Shown here one piece after another: positions 6,976-14,552 of a stretch of 34,111 nucleotides of DNA (position 1 is its first letter; the number at the start of each line of letters is the position of its first letter). The DNA comes from Gemmatimonadota bacterium (GTDB lineage: Bacteria > Gemmatimonadota > Gemmatimonadetes > Gemmatimonadales > Gemmatimonadaceae). The stretch spans positions 1-34,111 of the forward strand of contig QHVE01000022.1 of the NCBI GenBank assembly GCA_003223455.1, given 5' to 3'. A model generated the notes under the pieces. The model ran no database searches. It had not been told where the DNA came from and saw only the letters and a list, made by a program, of their open reading frames with translations. Both the position numbers and the translations under genes were made by a program.

Positions 6976-8253
6976 CTACTTCTTCCCCTTCTTCGCCGCC
7001 TCCGGCTTCGCCGTCGGTTCCGTGAACGCCATGTTCTGCCCCACGTAGCCGAACTGCAGACCCGTGCTCGCCTCGATGCCGCGGATCGCCTGGCGGGTCG
7101 AATCGAGCGACGCGCGGAAGCTCGCCTTCCGTTCCATCAGCTTCGGCTGCGGGACGAGGATCGTGAGGCCGTACCACTTCTTCATGAGGTTGAGCACCTG
7201 GTTGAGCGGCTTGTCGTTCACGACGAGCATGCCCGAACGCCACGAGTCGGCTTCTTCCTTCTGCGCCGCCGTCGCCTGCCGCACGACGCTGTCCTTGGCG
7301 ATGACCGCGCCACCCGCTGGGACGTCGGTCAGATCCTTCGGCTTGCCGACCTTCACCGAGCCCTCCGAGACGACCACCGTCGTCTCGATCGTGTTCTCGT
7401 CGACCTTCACCGTGAACGCCGTGCCCGTCGCCACGACGGCGACGGTCCCCGCGTTCACCCGGAACGGCTTCTCCATTCCCTTGGTCACGGTGAACTCGCC
7501 AGCTCCCTTGAGCTTCACGACTCGCAGCTCCGGGCCGAACAGCTTCGGCACCGTGAGCTCGGACTCGGGCGCCAGGCGCACCTTCGTACCGTCGTCCAGC
7601 GTGACCGTGCCCATCCTCGCGAACGTCGTGGCGATGGGCTTCACGTCGGGCGCGTTGAGCGCGCGGGCGAATTTTTCGTTTTCGCTCACACGGCCCATGC
7701 CGTAAGCGGCTCCCAACACAGCCGCGAGGGCCACGGCGAAGATGCCGAGCACGATCCAGAGTGGCTTCCCTTGCTCCGAGTGCTTGATATGCTCGGCGGC
7801 TTCGTGCCGCGAGTGCCGCGCCAGCTCTTCGAGCGCCTTCGGACTGTGCCCCTCGCCGTGCAGGGCGTGCATGATGTGCAGCCACGCCTCTTCCTGCGTC
7901 TCCTCGCGCAACTCGTGCGCGTCGGCGCGGCTGCCCCCCGCGAGACGGTGCGCACCCGCGCGGCGGCTCAGCGCGCGCGCGGCCGCGTGATGGATGTCCT
8001 CGACGAGGAACTGATGCACGTCGGCGGGCGTCTGGAACCGCGCTCGCGCGTCCCATGCGCGCACGAACGCGCCCTCGACGACCTTCCCGACGAGTGCGCG
8101 TGCGTCGGGCCCGAGATCGGTGCGCGCTTCTTCCGTCAGCGCGGGGTATTCCTCGAGGAAGAAACGACGCAGCGTCTCCTCGTCTGCAAGAGCGACGGCA
8201 GGCGACCCAGCGTCGGGTGCATTGCCGTCACGTGCATCGAACGTGGTCGACAT
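6976..8253 (-). CDS. FecR-type transmembrane regulator with a sigma-region-2-like cytoplasmic domain
   Basis: The protein has 425 residues; GAGAGG precedes the ATG (complement of 8251-8253). Residues about 27-100 resemble an ECF sigma factor region 2: F-F-L-E-E-Y-P-A-L, then V-V-E-G-A-F-V-R-A-W-D-A-R-A-R-F, F-L-V-E-D-I-H-H-A-A-A-R-A-L-S-R-R. A His/Glu-rich linker (110-160) follows, then one membrane segment (about 164-187). The periplasmic FecR domain (about 205-305) contains L-D-D-G-T-K-V-R-L-A-P-E-S-E-L, A-T-G-T-A-F and V-S-E-G-S-V-K-V. The FecR C-terminal/STN-like domain (about 338-410) has V-V-N-D-K-P-L-N-Q-V-L-N. A Lys-rich tail ends the protein. Classical FecR proteins carry a short anti-sigma helix at the N-terminus and relay a TonB-receptor signal to a separate ECF sigma factor. 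No separate sigma gene or receptor is adjacent here. Confidence 0.85.
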   Translation of the reverse strand: MSTTFDARDGNAPDAGSPAVALADEETLRRFFLEEYPALTEEARTDLGPDARALVGKVVEGAFVRAWDARARFQTPADVHQFLVEDIHHAAARALSRRAGAHRLAGGSRADAHELREETQEEAWLHIMHALHGEGHSPKALEELARHSRHEAAEHIKHSEQGKPLWIVLGIFAVALAAVLGAAYGMGRVSENEKFARALNAPDVKPIATTFARMGTVTLDDGTKVRLAPESELTVPKLFGPELRVVKLKGAGEFTVTKGMEKPFRVNAGTVAVVATGTAFTVKVDENTIETTVVVSEGSVKVGKPKDLTDVPAGGAVIAKDSVVRQATAAQKEEADSWRSGMLVVNDKPLNQVLNLMKKWYGLTILVPQPKLMERKASFRASLDSTRQAIRGIEASTGLQFGYVGQNMAFTEPTAKPEAAKKGKK

Positions 8254-8384
8254 GAGGCCTCTCTGTCTGGAGTTACGACCGATCGGATAGCGCGAATATG
8301 AGGGGGCACTCCGGCGATGTCACGGGCGGGGAGAACATCTGGCTCGCATGGAGCGCGCGAAGCTCGCGGACTCCACGGCGAGCT

Positions 8385-8397
8385 CGAGTAATACTCG
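8385..8397. promoter_or_regulatory. Small palindrome CGAGTA-A-TACTCG
   Basis: A perfect 6+1+6 palindrome lies in the divergent region between the FecR-type gene and the M24 peptidase gene. It may be one of two operator-like sites there, the other being at 8452-8474. Evidence is only the symmetry and position. Confidence 0.25.
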
Positions 8398-8451
8398 TCC
8401 TCTCGCCTGTCGTCGCCCCGCGCGACGTGCGAGATTTCGAGCACTCTATCT

Positions 8452-8474
8452 ATGTCGTTGCCCGGCAACGACAT
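8452..8474. promoter_or_regulatory. Perfect 23-bp palindrome upstream of the M24 peptidase
   Basis: Eleven-base arms (ATGTCGTTGCC and GGCAACGACAT) flank a single central C, ending 20 bases before the M24 start codon. A one-base centre cannot form a normal RNA loop without losing pairs, so a DNA operator for a dimeric regulator is favoured over a hairpin. Its position, between the promoter zone and the start codon, would suit repression. No regulator is identified. Confidence 0.5.
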
Positions 8475-8494
8475 GTCCCCAGACCGACCGTCAT

Positions 8495-9970
8495 ATGCCC
8501 GCACTGGCCAGGAGTCCGCTCCTTCTCGCCGCCCTCCTCGTATCGCTCATCGCTGCAAACCCCGCGCTCGCTCAGATCCCCGCCGGTGAATACGCCGCCC
8601 GGCGTGACTCGCTCGCCGCGCGCGTGCACAACGGCGTCGTCGTCGCGTTCGGCGGCCGCACGCCCGTCAGCGACTTCGGTCCGTTCCATCAGCTTCCCTC
8701 CTTTCACTACCTCACGAACTTCCACGAGCCCGATGCGGCGTTCGTGATGGTCGTGCGCGATGGCCGCGGCACGAGCACGCTGTTCCTCACGCCGATCGCT
8801 CCGCGGCGCGCGTTCTACTATGGAAGGCGGCCCGACTCGGCCGAAGTGGTGCGCAGCTTCGGCATGCGCGCGCGCTCCTTCGCCGCGCTCGGCGGCGTCG
8901 TCGATTCGCTCGCCCGCGAGAACCTGCCCTTCTTCGTGCTCGACGACTTCGAGGACGCCGACTTCGCCACGCAGGACTCCCTCACGCGCGGCAAGCAGTT
9001 CGTGCGCGCGCTCAAGGCGCACCACGCCTCGGGGATCGAGATCCGCGACGCGCATCCGATCGTCGACGAGCTCCGCGCACGGAAGAGTCCCGCCGAGATG
9101 GCCCTCCTGCGCCGCGCCGCCGAGATCAGCACGGAAGGGCATCGTGCGGCGATGACGATCCCCGAGCCCACCAAGGAGTACGAGATCCAGGCCGCCCTCG
9201 AGGGCACCTTCCTCCGACTCGGCGGCGCTCGACCGTCCTACGGCTCCATCGTCGGCGGTGGCGTGCACGGTACCCAGCTCCACTACATGCGCGATCGCGG
9301 CGACGTGAAGCCGGGCGACGTCGTCGTGATGGATGCCGCCACCGAGTACGAGGGCTACGCGGCCGACATCACGCGCACGCTCCCCGTGAGCGGGAAGTTC
9401 ACGGCCGCGCAGCGCGCGATCTATCAGCTCGTGCGCGACGCGCAGGCCGCCGCCGAGCGCAACTCCAAGCCCGGCATGTCCTCCGTCGCGGCGCAGGACT
9501 CGTCGTTCGACATCCGCGCCAGGGGGCTGGCGACGCTCGGCCTCGTCGAGAGCGCGGACGCCCAGATCGATCTTCCCTGGCCGGCCGACTGCACCGCTAC
9601 CCCGCGCGCCTGCAAGCAGGCGATGTTCTGGATGATCCACGGCATCTCGCACGGCATCGGCCTCGCCGTCCACGATCCGGCGCAGTTCTACGCCAAGGAC
9701 CATTTGTTCAAGCAGGGCGACGCCTTCACGATCGAGCCCGGGATCTACGTCAGCACCACGGCGCTGGACGCGCTGCCCGACACTCCACGGAATCGTGCCT
9801 TCATCGCCAAGGTGAAGCCGGTCGTCCAGCGCTACGAGAACACCGGGGTGCGCATCGAGGACGACTACCTGATCACGGAAAAGGGGCTCGAGCGCATCAG
9901 CCTCGCGCCGCGCGAGATCGAGGAAGTCGAGGCGCTGATGCAGAAGCGTCCGCCGCGCGCCGTGCCGTGA
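8495..9970 (+). CDS. Secreted Xaa-Pro aminopeptidase (M24 family)
   Basis: The 491-residue protein starts at ATG 8495, giving a Sec signal peptide cut near ALA|Q (residue 26); the longer in-frame start at 8348 lacks a signal at its N-terminus. The N-terminal half is the creatinase-N-like domain. The C-terminal pita-bread domain has all five dinuclear metal ligands: Asp280 (V-V-M-D-A), Asp291 (A-A-D-I-T-R), His386 (H-G-I-S-H-G-I-G), Glu414 (T-I-E-P-G-I-Y) and Glu455 (R-I-E-D-D). Family members remove N-terminal residues before proline. Export suggests periplasmic peptide scavenging, in line with the M13 and S1 enzymes nearby. Its TGA overlaps the GTG start of the aminotransferase (GTGA), so the two are probably translationally coupled. 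Confidence 0.95.
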   Translation: MPALARSPLLLAALLVSLIAANPALAQIPAGEYAARRDSLAARVHNGVVVAFGGRTPVSDFGPFHQLPSFHYLTNFHEPDAAFVMVVRDGRGTSTLFLTPIAPRRAFYYGRRPDSAEVVRSFGMRARSFAALGGVVDSLARENLPFFVLDDFEDADFATQDSLTRGKQFVRALKAHHASGIEIRDAHPIVDELRARKSPAEMALLRRAAEISTEGHRAAMTIPEPTKEYEIQAALEGTFLRLGGARPSYGSIVGGGVHGTQLHYMRDRGDVKPGDVVVMDAATEYEGYAADITRTLPVSGKFTAAQRAIYQLVRDAQAAAERNSKPGMSSVAAQDSSFDIRARGLATLGLVESADAQIDLPWPADCTATPRACKQAMFWMIHGISHGIGLAVHDPAQFYAKDHLFKQGDAFTIEPGIYVSTTALDALPDTPRNRAFIAKVKPVVQRYENTGVRIEDDYLITEKGLERISLAPREIEEVEALMQKRPPRAVP

Positions 9971-11127
9971 GCGACACGCACATGGAACGCGCGCTGGGAT
10001 CCCAGCGCGCGATGTTCGACATTCCCGACGGCGTCACCTACCTCAACTGCGCGAGCATGTCGCCGCAGCTGCGCACGGTAACGGAGGCGGGAATCGACGC
10101 GGTCCGTGCGAAGGCGTCGCCGTGGACGCTGCGCCCGAGCGACTGGTTCGATCACGCCGAACCGCTTCGCGCGTTGTTCGGCCGCGTGATCGGTGCCGAC
10201 GCGGAGTCGGTCGCGCTCGTGCCGTCGGTGAGCTACGGACTCGCCATCGCTGCCGCGAACGTCCCGGTGCGCGCCGGCCAGTCGATCGTCGTGCTCGATC
10301 GCGAGTTCCCGTCGGGCACATACACCTGGCGCGAGCTCGCGCGGCGCACCGGCGCACGCATCGTCACCGTGGCGCGCGACGCCGGCTCGAGCTGGACGGA
10401 CGCGCTCCTCGCCGCGCTCGACGACACCGTCGCCGTGGTGGCGGCGCCGGTCTGTCACTGGACCGACGGCTCGCTGATCGACCTCGAGCGCCTCGCGCCG
10501 GCGGTGCGCGCGGCCGGGGCCGCGCTCGTCGTCGACGCGAGCCAGGCGGCCGGCGCGCATCCGATCGACGTCGCGCGCATCCGACCCGACTTCCTTTGCT
10601 CCGTCGGCTACAAGTGGCTGCTCGGTCCGTACAGCCTCGGCTATCTCTACGTGGACCCGAAGTGGCACGAGCGCGGCGTGCCGATCGAGCAGACATGGAT
10701 GTCCCGTTTGGGCGCCGAGGACTTCACCAGTCTCGTGGATTACGTCGACGAGCTGCGCCCTGGTGCACGGCGGTTCGACATGGGCGAGTTCTCGCAGTTC
10801 ACGCTGCTCCCGATGTCGGTCGCCGCGCTGACGCAGGTGCTCGAATGGGGCGTGCCACGCATCGCCGCGAGCATCGGCGCCCTGACGACGCGCATCGCGG
10901 CCGAGACGAAGGCGCTCGGCTGCGGGGTGTCGGCCGACGCGGAGCGCGTGCGGCACATCGTCGGCGTGCGACTGCCACGTGGTCTGCCGAGCGGATTGAC
11001 GGAGCGCCTTGCCGAGGCTCGGGTGTTCGTGAGCGTGCGCGGCGACTCGATCCGCGTGGCGCCGCATCTCTATAATGACGAGACCGATGTGGCGCGGTTC
11101 GTGAACGTGTTGCGGTCGGTGCTGTAA
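9967..11127 (+). CDS. Class V PLP-dependent aminotransferase-fold enzyme
   Basis: The 386-residue cytoplasmic protein has no signal peptide. The GTG start overlaps the preceding TGA by the GTGA arrangement; an ATG at 9982 is an alternative. Fold-type I landmarks are visible: the opening V-T-Y-L-N-C-A-S-M-S-P, the cofactor Asp region V-V-D-A-S-Q-A-A-G, and the Schiff-base Lys216 in S-V-G-Y-K-W-L-L-G-P-Y. Among class V enzymes the Y-K-W-L-x-G-P-x-x-x-G-Y-L-Y-V pattern is closer to the isopenicillin-N-epimerase-like and kynureninase-like branch than to cysteine desulfurases. Substrate cannot be assigned. Coupling to a secreted Xaa-Pro peptidase suggests use of a released amino acid, but this is inference. 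A long inverted repeat follows the stop. Confidence 0.88.
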   Translation: MSDTHMERALGSQRAMFDIPDGVTYLNCASMSPQLRTVTEAGIDAVRAKASPWTLRPSDWFDHAEPLRALFGRVIGADAESVALVPSVSYGLAIAAANVPVRAGQSIVVLDREFPSGTYTWRELARRTGARIVTVARDAGSSWTDALLAALDDTVAVVAAPVCHWTDGSLIDLERLAPAVRAAGAALVVDASQAAGAHPIDVARIRPDFLCSVGYKWLLGPYSLGYLYVDPKWHERGVPIEQTWMSRLGAEDFTSLVDYVDELRPGARRFDMGEFSQFTLLPMSVAALTQVLEWGVPRIAASIGALTTRIAAETKALGCGVSADAERVRHIVGVRLPRGLPSGLTERLAEARVFVSVRGDSIRVAPHLYNDETDVARFVNVLRSVL

Positions 11128-11128
11128 C

Positions 11129-11206
11129 GGGTGGGAGTGGGGAGTTTGGAGTGAGGAGCGTCCCGAGCGGCGTTTGCGGTCACCCCGAACTCCCCACTCC
11201 CCACCC
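11129..11206. terminator. Inverted repeat after the aminotransferase gene (GGGTGGGAGTGGGGAGTT words)
   Basis: Arms 11129-11146 and 11188-11206 are complementary over 18-19 bases with a single-base indel and a loop of about 41 bases. The G-rich arm consists of repeated GGGAGT/GGGGAGT words and starts 2 bases after the stop codon. It lies before the RND pump gene on the same strand and probably ends the M24-aminotransferase transcript. The core differs from the GGCCTCGGGA family, but the word-palindrome design is the same. Confidence 0.55.
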
Positions 11207-11256
11207 GGTCCGCGTACCAAGTCCACCACGCAAACGAACGCAGCCGTACTCAGGGA

Positions 11257-14200
11257 ATGTTCATCTCCGATTTCGCCATCCGCCGTCCGATCATCACCGT
11301 CGTGGTGACGATCGCGCTCGCCGTGTTCGGCATCGCCGCGCTCGCGCGGCTTCAGACCGACGAGTTCCCGGACATCGACGCGCCGATCGTCTTCGTCGGC
11401 ATCGTGTATCCCGGCGCGTCGCCGGACCAGGTCGAGCGCGAGGTCGTGGACCGGCTGGAGGACCGCATCTCGGGGATCTCCGGGCTCGATAAGCTCACCT
11501 CGACGTCGAGCGACGGCTTCGCGCAGATCATCGTCCAGTTCAAGTTCGACAAGCCGACGGACGAGGCGACCCAGGACGTGCGCGACGCGATCTCCGCGGT
11601 GCGCGCTCAGCTCCCGACGGAGATCGTCGAGCCGATCGTCCAGCGGTTCGATCCGGCGCAGCAGCCGATCGTGTCGCTGGCGCTGACGTCGCTCACTCTC
11701 ACGCCCGCACAGCTCACCCAGATCGGCGATCAGACGATCGGTGGCGAGCTGCGTTCGATCCCCGGCGTGGCCCAGGTGCAGGTGGCCGGCGCCGACAGCG
11801 CCACGCTCAACGTCGTGCTCGATCCGGCGCGGCTCACGAGCACGGGGGTCGGTATCGATCAGATCGTGGCCGCGCTGCGCTCCCAGAACCTCGCTGCACC
11901 CGTCGGCCAGGTCACCGGTCCCGTGACCGAACGCGCCATTCGCCTCGAAGGGCGACTGGAGCGTCCGGAGGATTTCGCGCAGCTCATCGTGACGCAGCGC
12001 GCCGGCGTGCCGATCCGGCTCGGCGACGTCGCCACCGTGGAAGCCGGTTCCGCCGAGCGTCGCTCGGCGGCGCTCTTCAACGGACGCGAGGCGATCGGTC
12101 TCGACATCGTGAAGTCGAAGGGCTACAGCACGACCACCGTCAGCGACGCGATCAAGGCGCGGCTCCCCGCGCTGCGCGCCACTCTACCCAAGGGGACGAC
12201 GATCGAGATCGTGCGTGACGCGGGCAGCCGCGTTCGAGCCTCCGTGCTCAGCGTACAGGAGGCGCTCGTCGAAGGTGCGGTGCTCACCGTGCTCGTCGTC
12301 TTTCTCTTCCTCAACTCGTGGCGCTCGACGGTGATCACGGGGCTCGCGCTCCCGGTGTCGGTGCTCGCGTCGTTCGTCCCGCTCATGCTGTTCGGCTTCA
12401 CGCTGAACACCATGTCGCTGCTCGGCCTCTCGTTGGCGATCGGCATCCTGATCGACGACGCGATCGTCGTGCGCGAGAACATCGTGCGTCACGTCGAGAT
12501 GGGGAAAGACCATCTCGTCGCGTCGCACGAGGGGACGGACGAGATCGGGCTCGCCGTCGCGGCCACGACGTTCTCGATCGTCGCCGTGTTCGTGCCCGTC
12601 GGCTTCATGAGCGGCTTCGCGGGGCAGTGGTTCAAGCCGTTCGCGCTCACGATCGCCGCCGCGGTGCTCGTGTCGCTGTTCGTGTCGTTCTCGCTGGATC
12701 CCATGTTGTCGGCCTACTGGGCCGACCCGCAGATCGAGGCGCACGAGCGGCGCAATCCGATCGCCCGCGCGCTCGACCGGTTCAATGGCTGGTTCAACCG
12801 CCAGGCCGAGCGCTATCGCCGCGGTGTCGCATGGGCGCTCGATCATCGCAAGATGATGATCGCGCTCGCACTGGGGTCGTTCGTCGCCGCCATCGGGCTG
12901 CAGGTGACGATCGGCGGATTCGGCTTCGCTCCCGACAGCGATCGGAGCGAGCTGACGGTGACGGTCGAAGCGCCGCCGGGCTCCAGCCTGGAGTACACGC
13001 GCGTCGTCACGGAGCAGGTGGCGCGGCAGGTGCGCGCACATCCCGAGGTCCAGTACACCTACGCGACCGTGGGCAGCGCATCGGGCTCCGGCGGCGTCGA
13101 CGTGGGCTCGGTGTACCTGCGGCTCAAGCCACGACACGAGCGCGACGTGAGTCAGCAGGCGCTCGGCAAGGAGCTGCGGCGTGAGCTCAAGCGGATCGGC
13201 GGTGCCACGGCGTACCTGCTCGAGGCGGGTGGACCGGGCGGCGGACGCAAGCCGCTGCAGCTCGAGCTCAAGGGTCCGGACGCGACCACGCTCGGGCTGC
13301 TCGCCGACTCGCTCGCCAAGATCGTGCGCGGCACGCGCGGAGCCGTCGACGTCGGGCTGTCGAGCAAGGGCACGAAGCCGGAGCTTCGCGTGACGATCAA
13401 CCGGGGCCTCGCCGGAACGATCGGCGTGAGCGTCGGCCAGATCGCCCAGGCGCTCCGCCCGGCGTTCGCCGGCGTCGACGCCGGCACGTGGGTCGATCCG
13501 ACGGGCGAGACGCGCTACGTACGCGTGCGGCTTCCGGCTGCGATGCGCGAGAGCCCGGCCGACCTCGCCGCGATCCCGATCGTGCTGCCCGGCGCGAGCG
13601 CGTCGGGCGGCCCCGCGGTGGTCCCACTCGGTCAGGTCGCGACCATCTCGGCGAGCGGCGGTCCGGCGCAGATCGATCACCTCGACCGCAGCCGCGTGGT
13701 CGTCGTCGGCGCGAACATCGAGGGCTCGATCGGCAACGTCTCACGCGCCGTGCAGCAGCGGATTGCGAGCTTCCGTCTGCCCGAGGGCTACACCATCTCG
13801 GCCGGCGGCCAGACGGCGGATCAGGCCGAGGTGTTCGGTTCGATCTTCACCGCGCTCGGCGTCGCCGTGATGCTGATGTATCTCATCCTCGTGATTCAGT
13901 TCGGCAGCTTCCTCGATCCGCTGGCGATCCTCTCGTCGCTACCCCTCTCGCTTATCGGCGTCGTGCTCGCGCTGCTCGTCACGCGCGACACACTGAACAT
14001 CATGTCGCTCATCGGCGTGATGATGCTCATGGGGATCGTGGCGAAGAATGCGATCCTGCTCATCGACTTCGCCAAGTGGACGCACGAGCAGAAGGGCCTG
14101 CCGATGCGCGACGCGCTCATCGAAGCCGGCGCGATCCGCCTGCGCCCGATCCTCATGACGACGCTCGCGCTCATCGCGGGCATGATCCCCGTGGCGCTTG

Positions 14201-14400
14201 GCGGCGGCGAAGGCGCCGACTTCCGCGCCCCACTCGGCCGCGCCGTGATCGGCGGGACCATCACGTCGACGATCCTGACGCTGTTCGTCATCCCGACGGT
14301 CTACGAGATCCTCGATGATTGGCGCGAGAAGCTCGGCGCGAGATTCAGGCGCCGCACCGCCGCGCATGCACCGACGCCTGTGCCGGTACCAGGGGATTGA
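11257..14400 (+). CDS. RND efflux transporter, inner-membrane subunit (AcrB/MexB-like, HAE1 type)
   Basis: The 1047-residue length is standard for the family. The start M-F-I-S-D-F-A-I-R-R-P-I is typical, with AGGGA immediately before it. Twelve membrane segments are arranged as TM1, a large periplasmic loop, TM2-6, TM7, a second large loop, and TM8-12. The proton-relay residues are present: Asp400-Asp401 in TM4 (G-I-L-I-D-D-A-I-V) and Lys930 in TM10 (G-I-V-A-K-N-A-I-L-L-I-D-F), matching Asp407/408 and Lys940 of AcrB. Proton-driven export of hydrophobic or amphiphilic compounds through a tripartite complex is expected. The usual periplasmic adaptor and outer-membrane channel genes are not adjacent on either side, so it must share or borrow them. 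Substrate is unknown. Confidence 0.95.
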   Translation: MFISDFAIRRPIITVVVTIALAVFGIAALARLQTDEFPDIDAPIVFVGIVYPGASPDQVEREVVDRLEDRISGISGLDKLTSTSSDGFAQIIVQFKFDKPTDEATQDVRDAISAVRAQLPTEIVEPIVQRFDPAQQPIVSLALTSLTLTPAQLTQIGDQTIGGELRSIPGVAQVQVAGADSATLNVVLDPARLTSTGVGIDQIVAALRSQNLAAPVGQVTGPVTERAIRLEGRLERPEDFAQLIVTQRAGVPIRLGDVATVEAGSAERRSAALFNGREAIGLDIVKSKGYSTTTVSDAIKARLPALRATLPKGTTIEIVRDAGSRVRASVLSVQEALVEGAVLTVLVVFLFLNSWRSTVITGLALPVSVLASFVPLMLFGFTLNTMSLLGLSLAIGILIDDAIVVRENIVRHVEMGKDHLVASHEGTDEIGLAVAATTFSIVAVFVPVGFMSGFAGQWFKPFALTIAAAVLVSLFVSFSLDPMLSAYWADPQIEAHERRNPIARALDRFNGWFNRQAERYRRGVAWALDHRKMMIALALGSFVAAIGLQVTIGGFGFAPDSDRSELTVTVEAPPGSSLEYTRVVTEQVARQVRAHPEVQYTYATVGSASGSGGVDVGSVYLRLKPRHERDVSQQALGKELRRELKRIGGATAYLLEAGGPGGGRKPLQLELKGPDATTLGLLADSLAKIVRGTRGAVDVGLSSKGTKPELRVTINRGLAGTIGVSVGQIAQALRPAFAGVDAGTWVDPTGETRYVRVRLPAAMRESPADLAAIPIVLPGASASGGPAVVPLGQVATISASGGPAQIDHLDRSRVVVVGANIEGSIGNVSRAVQQRIASFRLPEGYTISAGGQTADQAEVFGSIFTALGVAVMLMYLILVIQFGSFLDPLAILSSLPLSLIGVVLALLVTRDTLNIMSLIGVMMLMGIVAKNAILLIDFAKWTHEQKGLPMRDALIEAGAIRLRPILMTTLALIAGMIPVALGGGEGADFRAPLGRAVIGGTITSTILTLFVIPTVYEILDDWREKLGARFRRRTAAHAPTPVPVPGD

Positions 14401-14417
14401 GGTCCGGACTGCCAAAA

Positions 14418-14440
14418 CGAGTACCGAGTACGACGGACGT
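14418..14440. repeat. Dispersed 23-base intergenic repeat (GAGTACCGAGTACGAC type), copy 1
   Basis: This 23-base sequence, beginning CGAGTACCGAGTACGAC, occurs again at 27412-27434 with one mismatch. Both copies lie just after the stop of a plus-strand gene that converges on a minus-strand gene. Here the downstream words (ACCAAGTACCCGGTA) could pair imperfectly with it. Confidence 0.75.
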
Positions 14441-14490
14441 ACCAAGTACCCGGTATGGTGGGACGCCCCCTTGATGTACCGCGTGAAACC

Positions 14491-14528
14491 GAATGGCCTC
14501 GGGAGCTGGAAGCTTCCCAAGGCCGTTC
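14491..14528. terminator. Convergent-gene hairpin, GGCCTCGGGA-type core (site 6, degenerate)
   Basis: GAATGGCCTCGGGAGCT pairs with AGCTTCCCAAGGCCGTTC, with two mismatched or wobble positions and a very short loop. It lies between the RND pump stop (14400) and the DUF4239 stop (14553), a shared terminator position. It is the least perfect member of the core family. Confidence 0.6.
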
Positions 14529-14552
14529 GTGTTGCGGGCCCCGGACCCCCGA

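Noticed and set aside
6976-8253. The FecR-type gene as a full ECF sigma factor
   Set aside because: Only a region 2-like part is visible; there is no region 4, and a membrane helix and FecR domain follow.
12184-13680. 498-codon open frame opposite the RND gene
   Set aside because: It is Arg/His/Asp-rich without motifs and is the antisense shadow of a conserved transporter gene.
550-14528. Interpretation of the GGCCTCGGGA hairpins as ends of a transposon or as MITEs
   Set aside because: The outer arms differ at each site, no target-site duplications are visible, and no transposase is present; terminator use with local arm growth fits better.
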